Positions 30,887 to 42,164 of a stretch of 64,000 bases of DNA are shown piece after piece. The stretch is from Vibrio fortis (GTDB lineage: Bacteria > Pseudomonadota > Gammaproteobacteria > Enterobacterales > Vibrionaceae). Both the position numbers and the translations under genes were made by a program. Below the pieces are notes generated by a model. That model did not search any database. It saw only the letters and a program-made list of their open reading frames with translations, and was not told where the DNA came from. The first letter of the stretch is position 1, and the number at the start of each line of letters is the position of its first letter. The DNA lies in the NCBI RefSeq assembly GCF_024347475.1, contig NZ_AP025487.1, forward strand, positions 372,001-436,000. Reading direction: 5' to 3'.

Positions 30887-31489
30887 CTATTTCAAGAAGC
30901 TTGGAATCTTGGACTCATAAGCAGAGATTTTATCTTCGTGTTGCAGAGTTAAACCAATGTTATCTAGGCCGTTTAGTAGACAGTGACGACGGAATTCGTC
31001 GATTTCGAAGCCGTACTCTTTGCCGTTAGCACGAACCACATTTGCTTCTAAGTCTACCTCAACTTCAGCACCCTCATTTGCTTCAACGTACTGGAAGATC
31101 TCATCGACCTCTTGCTCAGTTAGACGTACTGGCACCATCTGGTTGTTGATGGAGTTACCATAGAAAATGTCGGCGAAGCTCGGTGCAATCATCGCTTTAA
31201 TACCGTAATCCGCTAGTGCCCAAGGTGCGTGTTCACGTGAAGAGCCACAACCGAAGTTTTCACGAGCCAATAAAATAGAAGCGCCTTGGTAGCGTGGTGC
31301 GTTCATTACAAACTCTGGGTTTGGTTGCTGGCCCGCGTCATCTAGGAAACGCCAATCATGGAAAAGGTGTTTACCAAAGCCTAAGCGCGATACTTTTTGT
31401 AGGAACTGCTTTGGAATGATGGCATCGGTATCAACGTTCGCAGCATCTAGAGGAACGACTAAACCAGTGTGTTGTTTGAAACCTGACAT
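30887..31489 (-). CDS. leuD: 3-isopropylmalate dehydratase small subunit
   Basis: The 200-residue swivel-domain subunit pairs with LeuC to isomerise 2- to 3-isopropylmalate. The [12 protein letters not shown] and [13 protein letters not shown] motifs are intact. It is the last gene of leuABCD, 15 bases after leuC, with AGAGGA before the ATG. Confidence 0.98.
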   Translation of the reverse strand: MSGFKQHTGLVVPLDAANVDTDAIIPKQFLQKVSRLGFGKHLFHDWRFLDDAGQQPNPEFVMNAPRYQGASILLARENFGCGSSREHAPWALADYGIKAMIAPSFADIFYGNSINNQMVPVRLTEQEVDEIFQYVEANEGAEVEVDLEANVVRANGKEYGFEIDEFRRHCLLNGLDNIGLTLQHEDKISAYESKIPSFLK

Positions 31490-31504
31490 GTTAAATCCTC
31501 TAAA

Positions 31505-32917
31505 TTAAAGTTCACGAATATCAACGAAGTGGCCAGCAATCGCAGCCGCTGCGGCCATTGCCGGGCTAACTAGGTGCGTACGACCATCACGGCCTTGGCG
31601 ACCTTCGAAGTTACGGTTAGACGTTGAGGCACAACGTTCTTGAGGACCTAAGCGGTCATTGTTCATTGCAAGACACATAGAACAACCAGGTAGACGCCAT
31701 TCAAAACCAGCTTCTTTAAAGATAACATCCAACCCTTCAGCTTCAGCTTGTGCTTTAACTTGTTCAGAGCCAGGAACGATCAGAGCTTGTACATGAGATG
31801 CGACTTTACGACCTTTTGCGACAGCTGCTGCTGCACGCATGTCTTCAATTCGAGAGTTAGTACAAGAGCCAACGAATACTTTATCAACGTTGTAGTCAGA
31901 TAGAGACTTACCCGCTTCCAATCCCATGTAAGCCAAAGCTTTTTCTGCAGATGCTTTTTCAACAGGATCAGAGAAGCTGTCTGGCGATGGGATAGGGGTA
32001 TCAACAGAGATAACTTGTCCTGGGTTAGTACCCCAAGTCACTTGCGGTTTGATGTCCGCAGCATTTAGTGTAACAACCGCATCAAACTCTGCATCGTCAT
32101 CGGTTTTCAGTGTGTTCCAGTACTCAACAGCCGCGTCAAAATCATCACCTTGTGGCGAGAATTTACGACCTTTGATGTATTCGTATGTGGTTTCGTCTGG
32201 TGCGATAAGACCTGCTTTTGCACCTAGCTCAATCGCCATGTTACATACCGTCATACGACCTTCCATCGTAAGATCGGTAATGGCTTCACCGCAGAACTCA
32301 ACAACATAGCCTGTACCGCCAGCAGCCGTTGTTTCACCGATGATCGCCAATACGATATCTTTAGCAGTAATGCCTGGAGCGACTTTGCCTTTTACTTCGA
32401 TCTTCATGGTTTTAGCGCGAGCTTGCTTTAGCGTTTGAGTCGCTAGAACGTGCTCGACTTCTGAAGTACCGATACCAAAGGCTAACGAACCAAATGCACC
32501 GTGTGTCGCTGTGTGTGAGTCACCACAAACGATAGTCATGCCCGGTAGGGTAATACCTAGCTCTGGGCCCATTACGTGCACAATACCCTGGTATTTGTGG
32601 TTCAAATCATAAAGCGTAACGCCAAATTCTTCACAGTTTTTCGATAGCGTTTCCATCTGGATACGAGCCATCTCACCTGATGCATTGATGTCTTTGGTTT
32701 GAGTCGAAACGTTGTGATCCATTGTCGCGAAAGTCTTACTGACTTGGCGAACTTTACGTCCCTTTTCACGAAGGCCATCGAAGGCTTGTGGTGAGGTTAC
32801 TTCGTGTACTAGGTGGCGGTCGATGTATAGGATTGGGTTTTCACCCTCAGCTGCAACGGCAACGTGTGCGTCGTAGACTTTTTCGTATAAGGTTTTGGCT
32901 TGCTGGTTTGTAGACAT
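31505..32917 (-). CDS. leuC: 3-isopropylmalate dehydratase large subunit
   Basis: This 470-residue aconitase-superfamily subunit has the 4Fe-4S cysteine motifs FVGSCTNSR near residues 345-353 and GCSMCLAMN near 408-416. [11 protein letters not shown] is also visible at the C-terminal side. It catalyses the second step of leucine synthesis together with LeuD. Confidence 0.98.
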   Translation of the reverse strand: MSTNQQAKTLYEKVYDAHVAVAAEGENPILYIDRHLVHEVTSPQAFDGLREKGRKVRQVSKTFATMDHNVSTQTKDINASGEMARIQMETLSKNCEEFGVTLYDLNHKYQGIVHVMGPELGITLPGMTIVCGDSHTATHGAFGSLAFGIGTSEVEHVLATQTLKQARAKTMKIEVKGKVAPGITAKDIVLAIIGETTAAGGTGYVVEFCGEAITDLTMEGRMTVCNMAIELGAKAGLIAPDETTYEYIKGRKFSPQGDDFDAAVEYWNTLKTDDDAEFDAVVTLNAADIKPQVTWGTNPGQVISVDTPIPSPDSFSDPVEKASAEKALAYMGLEAGKSLSDYNVDKVFVGSCTNSRIEDMRAAAAVAKGRKVASHVQALIVPGSEQVKAQAEAEGLDVIFKEAGFEWRLPGCSMCLAMNNDRLGPQERCASTSNRNFEGRQGRDGRTHLVSPAMAAAAAIAGHFVDIREL

Positions 32918-33016
32918 AGCTTGTTCTTCCTTGGGAGCATTAATCCCAGTGCTTATTTCAGCTCACCACTTTGCAGTCAGTGAGCCGATATTGTTCTTAT
33001 AGAGTGTTACGTGATC

Positions 33017-34117
<1,101 letters not shown>

Positions 34118-34194
34118 TTAATTTCTTCGAGCTTGGAGGAGCGTTAATTTGTTTTCTGGCTCTCCCTTATAAGAGAACCAGAGAGTCATTTTAT

Positions 34195-35742
34195 TTATAC
34201 GGTTTCGATTCGTTGCTGTTTCATTTCAGCAATCGTGTCTGCACGTTGGATGCTGTTGATTACATGCAATAGCGCTTGGCCAGATGCTTCTACGATATCG
34301 GTTGAAACGCCAGTACCGTGATATTTGCGACCTTTGTAGTTGGCAATGATGTCTGCTTGACCTAAGCCATCTTCACCTTCACCTTTTGCAGTAAGGTCGA
34401 ACTTGTCTAGTACAATTTCGTAGCCAGTCAAACGGTAGATACATTGGTATAGCGCATCAACAGGGCCATTACCGACTGCCGCTTCACACTTCTCTTCATC
34501 ACCACACTGCAGCTTGATGCTGGTGGTCGACATTACGCTACCCGATTGAACGCTTAGGTAGTTCAATTTGTAGAAGTCGTCTTCGTCACGAAGGTTAGCG
34601 AAGTGCATCAAGGCTTCTAAGTCGTAATCGAATACTTGACCCTTGCGGTCAGCTAGCTTCAAGAAATCTTCGTACAATGAATCTAGGTTATATTCGTTTT
34701 CTTGGTAACCCATTGCATCCATGTGGCTCTTAACTGCAGCACGGCCACTACGACTGGTTAGGTTCAATGCTTTGTTCTTAAGACCAATCGACTCTGGTGT
34801 CATGATCTCGTAGGTGTTTTTGTTCTTAAGCATGCCATCTTGGTGGATACCGGAAGAGTGACTAAAGGCGTTAGCACCGACAATCGCTTTGTTGTCTTGG
34901 ATTGGCATGTGGCATAGCTGGCTCACTAGCTTACTGGTGCGGTGAATCTCTTCATGTTTAAGGCCAGTATGAACCCCCAACAACTCTTGGCGCGTCTTGA
35001 TGATCATTGCAATCTCTTCAAGAGAACAGTTACCCGCACGCTCACCAATACCGTTGATAGTACCTTCGACCTGACGAGCTCCGGCTTGAACCGCGGCAAT
35101 AGAGTTTGCGACGGACATACCAAGGTCATCATGACAGTGAACAGAGATGATCGCTTTGTCGATGTTTGGTACACGGTTGAATAGTGTTTGAATAATGCCA
35201 CCGAATTCGTTTGGCACCGTGTAGCCTACAGTGTCTGGAATGTTGATGGTCTTAGCGCCAGCATCAATCGCGGCTTCCACCATACGACATAGGTTGTCAA
35301 TGGGTGTACGACCAGCATCTTCACAAGAGAATTCAACATCATCAGTGTAGTTACGTGCATGTTTTACCGCTTTAACACCCATCTCAACCACGTCGTCGTA
35401 GCTACGGCGAAGCTTGTCTTGTACGTGAACCGTAGAAGTTGAGATAAAGGTATGAATACGAAATGCTTCAGCAACTTTCAAAGCCTCCGCAGCTGCATCA
35501 ATATCTTTAGCAACGGCACGAGAAAGGGCACAAATACGGCTGTTTTTGATGTTCTTTGCGATAGTTTGCACCGACTCAAAGTCACCCGGAGAGGATACTG
35601 GGAAGCCAGCTTCGATAACGTCCACACCGAGTCTTTCAAGTGCATAAGCAATTTGTAACTTCTCTTTTACCGTCAGACTAGCAGCTAGAGCCTGCTCGCC
35701 ATCTCGTAAAGTCGTATCAAAAATTATCACTTGATCGTTCAT
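34195..35742 (-). CDS. leuA: 2-isopropylmalate synthase
   Basis: The 515-residue enzyme condenses 2-ketoisovalerate and acetyl-CoA, the committed step to leucine. The catalytic N-terminus has [10 protein letters not shown], and [14 protein letters not shown] holds the metal histidines. The C-terminal regulatory LeuA dimer domain (about 390-505) carries leucine feedback inhibition. It is the first structural gene after the leader peptide and attenuator. Confidence 0.98.
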   Translation of the reverse strand: MNDQVIIFDTTLRDGEQALAASLTVKEKLQIAYALERLGVDVIEAGFPVSSPGDFESVQTIAKNIKNSRICALSRAVAKDIDAAAEALKVAEAFRIHTFISTSTVHVQDKLRRSYDDVVEMGVKAVKHARNYTDDVEFSCEDAGRTPIDNLCRMVEAAIDAGAKTINIPDTVGYTVPNEFGGIIQTLFNRVPNIDKAIISVHCHDDLGMSVANSIAAVQAGARQVEGTINGIGERAGNCSLEEIAMIIKTRQELLGVHTGLKHEEIHRTSKLVSQLCHMPIQDNKAIVGANAFSHSSGIHQDGMLKNKNTYEIMTPESIGLKNKALNLTSRSGRAAVKSHMDAMGYQENEYNLDSLYEDFLKLADRKGQVFDYDLEALMHFANLRDEDDFYKLNYLSVQSGSVMSTTSIKLQCGDEEKCEAAVGNGPVDALYQCIYRLTGYEIVLDKFDLTAKGEGEDGLGQADIIANYKGRKYHGTGVSTDIVEASGQALLHVINSIQRADTIAEMKQQRIETV

Positions 35743-35824
35743 GGGTGCTTCCTTATATCGATATCGTATCGATTGCTATCCAAAATATTATTGAGAATGA
35801 TGTTCTTTTAATGAGATTAGTTAC

Positions 35825-35850
35825 AAAAAAACCCGCTTAGCGCGGGTTTT
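35825..35850 (-). terminator. leu attenuator terminator
   Basis: On the minus strand AAAACCCGC pairs with GCGGGTTTT around a 5-base loop, and T residues follow. It sits between the leader peptide and leuA. The 5' arm ACCCGCGC can alternatively pair with GCGTGGGT at the end of the leader ORF. Confidence 0.85.
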
Positions 35851-35878
35851 AATATTTGTGCAGTTCTTGACCCACAAC

Positions 35879-35941
35879 TTACCCACGCGATTGGTTCACG
35901 ATAAGGAGAAGTTTCAGCAGTCGAGAAAAAGAAAACGTCAT
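35879..35941 (-). CDS. leuL: leu operon leader peptide
   Basis: A 20-residue ORF, MTFSFSRLLKLLLIVNQSRG, precedes the attenuator. Five of six consecutive codons are Leu (CTG CTG AAA CTT CTC CTT), followed by Ile and Val. This is the pattern of a transcription-attenuation leader peptide: ribosome stalling on Leu codons would favour the antiterminator and allow leuABCD expression. The ribosome site is weak (GGA about 11 bases upstream). Confidence 0.88.
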   Translation of the reverse strand: MTFSFSRLLKLLLIVNQSRG

Positions 35942-35975
35942 TGCACAAATATCCGTAAATAAACTGTTAACACCA

Positions 35976-36004
35976 TATTTACCGTAATTTATTCTGAGCG
36001 TCAA
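35976..36004 (-). promoter_or_regulatory. Candidate leu operon promoter
   Basis: TTGACG and TAAATA are 17 bases apart on the minus strand. Transcription would begin about 25-30 bases before the leader ATG. The minus-10 box is only a partial match. Confidence 0.4.
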
Positions 36005-36209
36005 ACGTGAAAATCCAATATCGGTGTGCATTGTGAGCTTTTTCATTTTGTTTGTGCTGATTTTGTGTGTGTTTTTGGTTTTTAAATCTATTAATGTGCT
36101 ATTTGGTTGTGCGGTTAGTTTATCGTTTACATGATGTTTAGGTTATAACTTTGTACTAAATCTTTTTTACAGAGTGAATGACGGGAAAATAATTCTGGCT
36201 TAACTTTAA

Positions 36210-36225
36210 TTAATCAATTGATTAA
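36210..36225. promoter_or_regulatory. TetR-family operator candidate 1
   Basis: TTAATC-AATT-GATTAA is a perfect palindrome. It has the same half-sites and spacing as the larger repeat 63 bases downstream. Confidence 0.6.
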
Positions 36226-36262
36226 ATAGCGTGTAATTATTCTTCACCGCCCGCTTAAAAAG

Positions 36263-36298
36263 CACCCTATAATTAATCGTCTGATTAATTATAGGGTG
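36263..36298. promoter_or_regulatory. TetR-family operator candidate 2 (16-bp inverted repeat)
   Basis: Perfect 16-base arms (36263-36278 and 36283-36298) flank a GTCT spacer, with TTAATC-N4-GATTAA at the core. The repeat ends 8 bases before the start codon of the TetR gene, so binding should block the operon. Confidence 0.75.
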
Positions 36299-36306
36299 AG
36301 CAGAGA

Positions 36307-36975
36307 GTGGGACGAAAAGCTGGACGACCGCAAAAGAATCGAGAGGTTCGGCAACTCTTGATTGAGCATGCAAGGGATCTGTTTGTAGTACAGCCATATG
36401 ACAAGGTATCGACACGCCTCGTCGCCGAGCGTGCTGGCGTTAATATCGCAATGATTCGCTACTATTTTGGGAATAAAGCGGGATTATTTGAAGCGATGCT
36501 CCGTGAAACACTCCGCCCAATGCAAGTGCAGATGCAAAAGCTGATTGACGAAAGTAGTCACGATAACTTTTTAGATCTGATGCGTACTTACTACCGAGAA
36601 ATGGTCAAGGTTCCCCGATTTCCGCGTTTGATTGCTCAAGTGATGAATATGCCACCTTCAGAAACTCAACGGGAATTGCTTGAAAAAGTGTTTCTAGATG
36701 TCGCGAAGCCAGCGCAAGACATTATTTTCGAAAAGTTGGTTGAGCAAGGTGTTCTGCGCAAAGACAGAGATCCTAAATTATGTCGAGTGTCGTACATCAG
36801 TTTAATGGTGTTTCCATTTATTGCACCGCCACCATTGCTGGCTCTCCACGGTATTGAATTGAATGAAGAGTTCCTTAATAGCTTGATTGAGCACAATATA
36901 AAATTAATGAGCGAAGGCTTTTTGAATCCAGAAAACACCGCTATTTTGCAGGATAAGAATAATGAAGATTGGTAA
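36307..36975 (+). CDS. TetR/AcrR family regulator of the efflux operon
   Basis: The 222-residue protein has an N-terminal TetR helix-turn-helix (STRLVAERAGVNIAMIRYYFGNKAGLF, residues 36-62, in part: VNIAMIRYYFGNKAGLFEA) and a hydrophobic helical ligand domain. It starts with GTG right after a long inverted repeat, which is its likely autoregulatory operator. Its end overlaps the membrane-fusion gene by 14 bases. It therefore most likely represses its own operon and responds to a pump substrate, but the ligand is unknown. Confidence 0.9.
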   Translation: MGRKAGRPQKNREVRQLLIEHARDLFVVQPYDKVSTRLVAERAGVNIAMIRYYFGNKAGLFEAMLRETLRPMQVQMQKLIDESSHDNFLDLMRTYYREMVKVPRFPRLIAQVMNMPPSETQRELLEKVFLDVAKPAQDIIFEKLVEQGVLRKDRDPKLCRVSYISLMVFPFIAPPPLLALHGIELNEEFLNSLIEHNIKLMSEGFLNPENTAILQDKNNEDW

Positions 36976-38308
36976 GAAACTGCTGTTTTTCCCAGCGTTG
37001 GCCGTTGGTATTGTTGGTTTAGTGATTGCGATAAACCTTAAACCTGACTTACCTACTAAACCTGCCGGTGATCGTGCTCGTTTAGTTGACGTACAAACAC
37101 TTGAGCCAAAACTCATGGCTCCCTTGGCAATTGGCTTTGGTAAGGTGGTTCCAAAGGTTGAGTGGAAAGCCATTGCTGAAGTTACGGGTAAGATCGTTTT
37201 TCGTCATCCTGAGTTAGAGAAGGGTAAAGTGATCCCGGCTGGTACAGAGGTGCTCAAGATTGATCCTCTCGATTATGAACTCAAATTGACTCAAGCTCAG
37301 GCCGACCTTAAATCTTCTCAAACCTCTTTGGCTAAGCTGAATCAAGAAGAACAAAACCTCAATCAAACGTTGAAGATCGAGAAAAATCGCTTGGTGATCA
37401 GTAATAAAGAGCTAAAGCGCAAACAAGATCTTCGCAAAAAAGGTCTCACTTCCCAGTCTGATGTTGATCTGCAAGAGCAGAGTGCGTTGTCGCAGCGAAA
37501 GTTAGTGCTCGATATCGAGAATCAAATCGCGTTAATGCCGGATGAGAAGAGAGTTGCTGAGGCGGTGATCAAGGTTAATGTCTCTAAGGTAAGAGAAGCT
37601 GAGCGTTCTTTGGAAAAAACCACCATTACTCTGCCAAAAGCAATGCGTATCGCGCAGGTAGATATAGAGACTAATCAGGTGGTTAATCTCCAACAAACCA
37701 TGTTTATTGCTCACGGGATCGATGTGATGGAGGTAGAGGCGCAGCTTTCGATTCATGATATGCAGACCTTGGCGTCTAGCTTAGGCGAATTCACCCGCGA
37801 TGAGTCTGGTATTCCTAACACCGACACCTCTGAGATCACCGCAACCATCGAACTTAATAGCGGTAACTTGAATGCGGCTTGGCCTGCACGTGTTGCTCGC
37901 ATCAGTGAAACCGTTGACGAAAACCAAGCGACGGCAGGGGTCATTCTAGAGATTCAACAAGATTACGCACAACTTGAGCCAAGCAGTTTACCGCCTCTGG
38001 TTAATGGGATGTTCGTTAAGGCGCAAATTGAAGGGGCATCTAATTTAAGCTGGGTCGTGCCAGAGCGAGCATTGCATGGAGATACTGTTTATCTAATGAA
38101 TAGTGAGCAGCGTCTGAAGATGGTCAAAGTTGAGGTGTTGTACCGCCGAGACAATCAAGTCGTGGTTGTTGGCGCTCTCAATAACGGCGATAAGTTGATT
38201 CTTAACGATATTCTTCCTGCAATTGAAGGAATGTTGTTAAGAGAAACGGGTGATGAAGCAGTAACTGATGAGATCGTCATTGAGGAGATGCAGGAGAACG
38301 CCTCATGA
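36962..38308 (+). CDS. RND efflux periplasmic adaptor (membrane fusion) subunit
   Basis: The 448-residue HlyD/MFP-family protein has one N-terminal membrane anchor (LLFFPALAVGIVGLVIAI) and no lipobox cysteine. The lipoyl halves are split around a coiled coil of about residues 105-200 rich in Gln, Lys and Glu. Beta-barrel and membrane-proximal domains follow, up to GALNNGDKLILNDILPAIEGM. It links the inner-membrane RND pump to an outer-membrane channel. Its start overlaps the TetR gene and its end overlaps the RND gene by 4 bases. Confidence 0.92.
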   Translation: MKIGKKLLFFPALAVGIVGLVIAINLKPDLPTKPAGDRARLVDVQTLEPKLMAPLAIGFGKVVPKVEWKAIAEVTGKIVFRHPELEKGKVIPAGTEVLKIDPLDYELKLTQAQADLKSSQTSLAKLNQEEQNLNQTLKIEKNRLVISNKELKRKQDLRKKGLTSQSDVDLQEQSALSQRKLVLDIENQIALMPDEKRVAEAVIKVNVSKVREAERSLEKTTITLPKAMRIAQVDIETNQVVNLQQTMFIAHGIDVMEVEAQLSIHDMQTLASSLGEFTRDESGIPNTDTSEITATIELNSGNLNAAWPARVARISETVDENQATAGVILEIQQDYAQLEPSSLPPLVNGMFVKAQIEGASNLSWVVPERALHGDTVYLMNSEQRLKMVKVEVLYRRDNQVVVVGALNNGDKLILNDILPAIEGMLLRETGDEAVTDEIVIEEMQENAS

Positions 38309-41300
38309 TCAAATTTTTCTCTCGCCACCCAACTGCCGCGAATTTGTTGATGCTCGGGTTGTTGGTTCTCGGTTTTACATCGCTCTCTACCATTAAGCGC
38401 GAAACCTTTCCCGAGTACGATCCGCCATACATTATGGCGGGGATCGCTTATCCTGGCGCTTCTCCTCAAGAGGTCGAGGAGAGCCTGTGTATCCGAATGG
38501 AAGACGCCGTTGACGGTTTAGCGAATATTGAAGAAACCCAATGTGAGGCCATTGAAGGCAGTGCGCGCCTGATCCTCAAGTTGAATGAGAAAGCCGATAT
38601 CGGTCGTATGTTGGTGGATGTACAGACTCAGATTGATTCAATTAACGACTTCCCTTCAGAGATTGAATCCCCAGTGGTTCAAGAGTTAGATTGGAATGAA
38701 CCTGTCGTTGATGTAGCAATTACTGCAGACACCACTTGGCCTGAGCTTAAAGCTTATGCTGAGCAGCTAAAGCGCACCATGAAGCTAGATTATGATGTCT
38801 CTTTGGTTGAAGTGAGTGGCTTTTCTGATCATCAATATCGTGTCGAACTGGATACCCAAGCAATACGTCAATTGGGACTGACAGTAAATGACATCGCAGA
38901 GCAGATCGGGCGTCAGAACGTTAAGCTACCAAGCGGTAATGTTGAAACACCAGATAAAAACTTTCTGATTCGTTTTGATGAGCGCCGCGTAACACCACTT
39001 GAGCTCGAGAGCATCGTGGTTGGCTCTGCGCCAAATGGTTCTGTAATTCGTTTGCGAGACATTGCTGTCATTACAGACCGATTTGAACTGGATGAGCAGA
39101 AGGTACTGTTTGATGGAAAGCCATCGGCTCTGCTAAAGGTTAGCAAGAATAAAGAAGATGACGCACTGCGCATCAAAGAGCGCGTAACTCAATTTGTCGA
39201 AGATCAGAGCGCTATCGCCCCTGATGGCGTGACACTGCAAATGACCAATGACCTCTCTTCTGTACTTTGGGACCGTCTAACAATGATGGTACGTAACGGT
39301 TGGCAAGGGATTGTGTTGGTGTTCGCCACCATGTGGTTGTTCTTCAGCTTACGCTACTCGTTTTGGGTTGCCGCGGGTCTACCCGTTGCGTTCTTAGGTG
39401 GTCTGTTCTTGATGGCGAATCTTGGCTTATCCATCAACATCATGTCACTGGTCGGTTTGTTAATGGCCATCGGTATCATGATGGATGACGCCATTGTGAT
39501 CGCCGAATCGATAGCCTCGCACCTCGACCGAGGGCAAAAGGTCGATGACGCGGTCTACAACGGGGTAAAGAAAGTTCTGCCTGGCGTACTCTCTTCTTTC
39601 TTAACCACGGTGTGTATTTTCGGCAGCCTACTGTTCTTAGATGGTGAGATGGGTGCGGTTCTCAAAGCGGTGCCACAGGTATTGATATTGGTGCTTTCGT
39701 TAAGCTTAATTGAAGCCTTTTTGATACTGCCAAACCATTTATCACATTCGCTACATAAAGAGAAAAAAGAGAAACCTGCACTGCGCTTTAAAGTTGTCTT
39801 ATTAGACAAATTTGAAAACTTCCGTAATACCACTCTTATGAGCATGGTGGAGCGAGTAGTCGCTTTTCGATATGCCTTCATGGGAGGGGTAGTGAGCTTG
39901 CTGCTACTGGCTATTGCCTTGATTGCGGGCGGAATCGTTAAGTTCCAACCTTTCCCTGAGCTCGATGGTGATATTGCAGAGGCGCGCGTGATTTTGCCGC
40001 CGGGCGCATCGCTAGCGCAAACCGAGCGAGTAGTGGAACACATCGTCTCTTCAGCTGAACGCTTGAACCTTAAATGGAGTGAAGAGGTAGAAGGTGGGAA
40101 TACTTTGGTTGAGCACATTACCAGTCAGTTTAACGCCAATGCGGATGCCAATGAATCTGGCCCACACTTAGCCACCGTGCGTTTGGACTTACGTGGTGCC
40201 GAGAGCCGAAATACAGTCATCGACGACTTTATTGATGCTTGGCGTGAAGATGTTGGCGAGTTGGCCGATCCGATTTCTCTCGTCTTTAAACAACCGACTG
40301 TTGGACCGGGTGGGCGAGCCATTGAAATTCGAGCTAAACATGATGATCTTCAAGCGCTGAAAGCGGCTTCGATAGATATTCAAGAATACTTGAATCAGTT
40401 TGATGGTGTGCATGGCGTGCTTGATGATATGCGAATGGGTAAAGAGGAGATCTTAGTTAAGCTAAGACCGGGGGCGGAGACTTACAACGTCAACGGACAG
40501 ATGATTGCTTCTCAGTTGCGTGCTGCGTTCTTTGGTCAAACCGCGGATGAGATTCAGGTGGGCGTTGAGAACATCTCAATTGAGGTGCGCTTGGATAAGC
40601 AGCAAGCGGGCGATGTTCAACAGTTGGCGAACTTCCCAATCATCACTTCAGACGGAAGCCAGATCCCGCTAGCCACGCTGGCGACACTCGACTTTCAACG
40701 AAACTACGTGCGAATCCAACGTATTGATGGTTTACGTACCATCAGTATCTTTGGTGATGTGAATAATAAGAAAGCCAGCTCATCGGCTATCTTGGCACAG
40801 TTCCAGCGTGATGAGGCTCCTAAGCTATTGAAGAAATACCCAGGTCTTCGTTTCGACTTTGAAGGTGAGGCAAAAGATGCGGCTAAAACGGGTGCATCGA
40901 TGGGTAAAGGTTTCTTACTGGGCTTGTTTGGTGTGTTTACCATATTGAGTTACCAATTCCGCAGCTACTTAGAACCTTTCGTGGTGATGCTAGCGATACC
41001 TTTAGCCTTTATCGGAGTTGTCGTTGGACACTGGCTGCTTGGGCATTCTTTGAGTATGCCGAGTATGATGGGCTTCGTTTCACTAGCTGGGATCGTGGTC
41101 AACGACTCGATACTCTTGGTGCAATATATCCGGCACCATGTCGATGAGGGCGATAGCGTGCATGACTCAGTAGTGAAGGCGAGTCGTGAGCGTTTTCGTG
41201 CTGTGTTTTTAACCTCGATGACTACCGCAGCTGGTTTGTTACCTCTGCTTACCGAAACCAGTTTGCAGGCTCAGGTTATACAACCACTGGTGATTTCGAT

Positions 41301-41412
41301 TGTGTTTGGCATCTTCGCTTCGACGCTACTGGTGCTGTTTATGATCCCTGCTGCCTATGCGATTTTGGCTGATTTTGGCTTGGTCAAGAAACATGAGCCT
41401 CTTACTATCTAG
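38305..41412 (+). CDS. RND family efflux transporter permease
   Basis: The 1035-residue protein has the 12-helix HAE/RND layout with two large periplasmic loops. The TM4 proton-relay aspartates are present as Asp394-Asp395 (GIMMDDAIVIAES). In TM10, where AcrB has Lys940-Asn941, this protein reads VVND with Val932-Asn933, so the canonical lysine is absent. The TM11 arginine region (RFRAVFLTSMTTAAGLLPL) is conserved. It exports unknown compounds by proton antiport. No outer-membrane channel gene follows, so it probably uses a TolC encoded elsewhere. A terminator ends the operon. Confidence 0.94.
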   Translation: MIKFFSRHPTAANLLMLGLLVLGFTSLSTIKRETFPEYDPPYIMAGIAYPGASPQEVEESLCIRMEDAVDGLANIEETQCEAIEGSARLILKLNEKADIGRMLVDVQTQIDSINDFPSEIESPVVQELDWNEPVVDVAITADTTWPELKAYAEQLKRTMKLDYDVSLVEVSGFSDHQYRVELDTQAIRQLGLTVNDIAEQIGRQNVKLPSGNVETPDKNFLIRFDERRVTPLELESIVVGSAPNGSVIRLRDIAVITDRFELDEQKVLFDGKPSALLKVSKNKEDDALRIKERVTQFVEDQSAIAPDGVTLQMTNDLSSVLWDRLTMMVRNGWQGIVLVFATMWLFFSLRYSFWVAAGLPVAFLGGLFLMANLGLSINIMSLVGLLMAIGIMMDDAIVIAESIASHLDRGQKVDDAVYNGVKKVLPGVLSSFLTTVCIFGSLLFLDGEMGAVLKAVPQVLILVLSLSLIEAFLILPNHLSHSLHKEKKEKPALRFKVVLLDKFENFRNTTLMSMVERVVAFRYAFMGGVVSLLLLAIALIAGGIVKFQPFPELDGDIAEARVILPPGASLAQTERVVEHIVSSAERLNLKWSEEVEGGNTLVEHITSQFNANADANESGPHLATVRLDLRGAESRNTVIDDFIDAWREDVGELADPISLVFKQPTVGPGGRAIEIRAKHDDLQALKAASIDIQEYLNQFDGVHGVLDDMRMGKEEILVKLRPGAETYNVNGQMIASQLRAAFFGQTADEIQVGVENISIEVRLDKQQAGDVQQLANFPIITSDGSQIPLATLATLDFQRNYVRIQRIDGLRTISIFGDVNNKKASSSAILAQFQRDEAPKLLKKYPGLRFDFEGEAKDAAKTGASMGKGFLLGLFGVFTILSYQFRSYLEPFVVMLAIPLAFIGVVVGHWLLGHSLSMPSMMGFVSLAGIVVNDSILLVQYIRHHVDEGDSVHDSVVKASRERFRAVFLTSMTTAAGLLPLLTETSLQAQVIQPLVISIVFGIFASTLLVLFMIPAAYAILADFGLVKKHEPLTI

Positions 41413-41431
41413 TCTGTAGGGTGTGAACATC

Positions 41432-41460
41432 AAAAGCGGCGTTTCAGCCGCTTTTCTTTT
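41432..41460 (+). terminator. Terminator of the RND operon
   Basis: AAAAGCGGC pairs with GCCGCTTTT around 6 bases, followed by CTTTT. Confidence 0.88.
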
Positions 41461-41593
41461 ATCTACAATTCATCATAACGTGCGGGTGTTGCAACAGGTG
41501 AAATGTTCATTTTTTATCCGCAAAATCGTCACCATATTGTCATTTCTAACTTCTAACTTAATCCCAAAGCAATGATAAGAGCTGAGGGAATAC

Positions 41594-42118
41594 ATGAGAA
41601 CGATAGAACCAATTGTCCGCTGGGATGTGGCATTTTCTATGTTTTGCTTGAAGAGTCGTTATAGCAAGCAAACGGCGCAGATCAGTAAAGCGATATCCCA
41701 TACTGGGGACGGTCACTTATACCTTTTGTTTGCGATAGCAGCACTGTTTTTAGATGAGCAAAGTGGCAAGGCGTTTCTTATGGTTGGCTTGGCGGCATTT
41801 GCCATTGAGTTGCCTATCTACTGGCTTGCAAAAAATACCATTAAGCGACGTCGTCCTGCCGAGTTTTCCTCATTCCTTCACTCCTACATCGTGCCTTCAG
41901 ATAAATACAGCCTGCCATCAGGGCATTCGGCCGCGGCTTTTGTTATGGCCACGGTTATTGGGCACTTTTACCCGCAGGTTTATTTATTGAGTCTAGTTTG
42001 GGCAAGCTTGATTGCGGGTTCGCGTATCTTGCTTGGCGTCCATTTCCTTACTGATGTTCTGATTGGAGCAGCACTTGGTGTTGCTTGCGCGAGTCTTGCG
42101 CTCAATGGACTGCTTTAG
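41594..42118 (+). CDS. PAP2-superfamily phosphatase
   Basis: The 174-residue integral membrane protein has all three acid phosphatase/PAP2 motifs: KNTIKRRRP, SLPSGHSAA and SRILLGVHFLTD. Hydrophobic helices surround the motifs. Such enzymes hydrolyse phosphatidate, undecaprenyl pyrophosphate or related lipid phosphates, and the substrate here cannot be told. It lies 47 bases before a glycosyltransferase gene in the same direction, so a shared role in lipid-linked glycan metabolism is possible but inferred. Confidence 0.9.
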   Translation: MRTIEPIVRWDVAFSMFCLKSRYSKQTAQISKAISHTGDGHLYLLFAIAALFLDEQSGKAFLMVGLAAFAIELPIYWLAKNTIKRRRPAEFSSFLHSYIVPSDKYSLPSGHSAAAFVMATVIGHFYPQVYLLSLVWASLIAGSRILLGVHFLTDVLIGAALGVACASLALNGLL

Positions 42119-42164
42119 GTTTACAGATAATTTCTCTAATTCGAGAGTCTATAAAGGACCGAAA

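Noticed and set aside
36263..36298. Possible Rho-independent terminator upstream of the TetR gene
   Set aside because: No T run follows on the plus strand, and the same half-site occurs 63 bases upstream, so an operator is the better reading.
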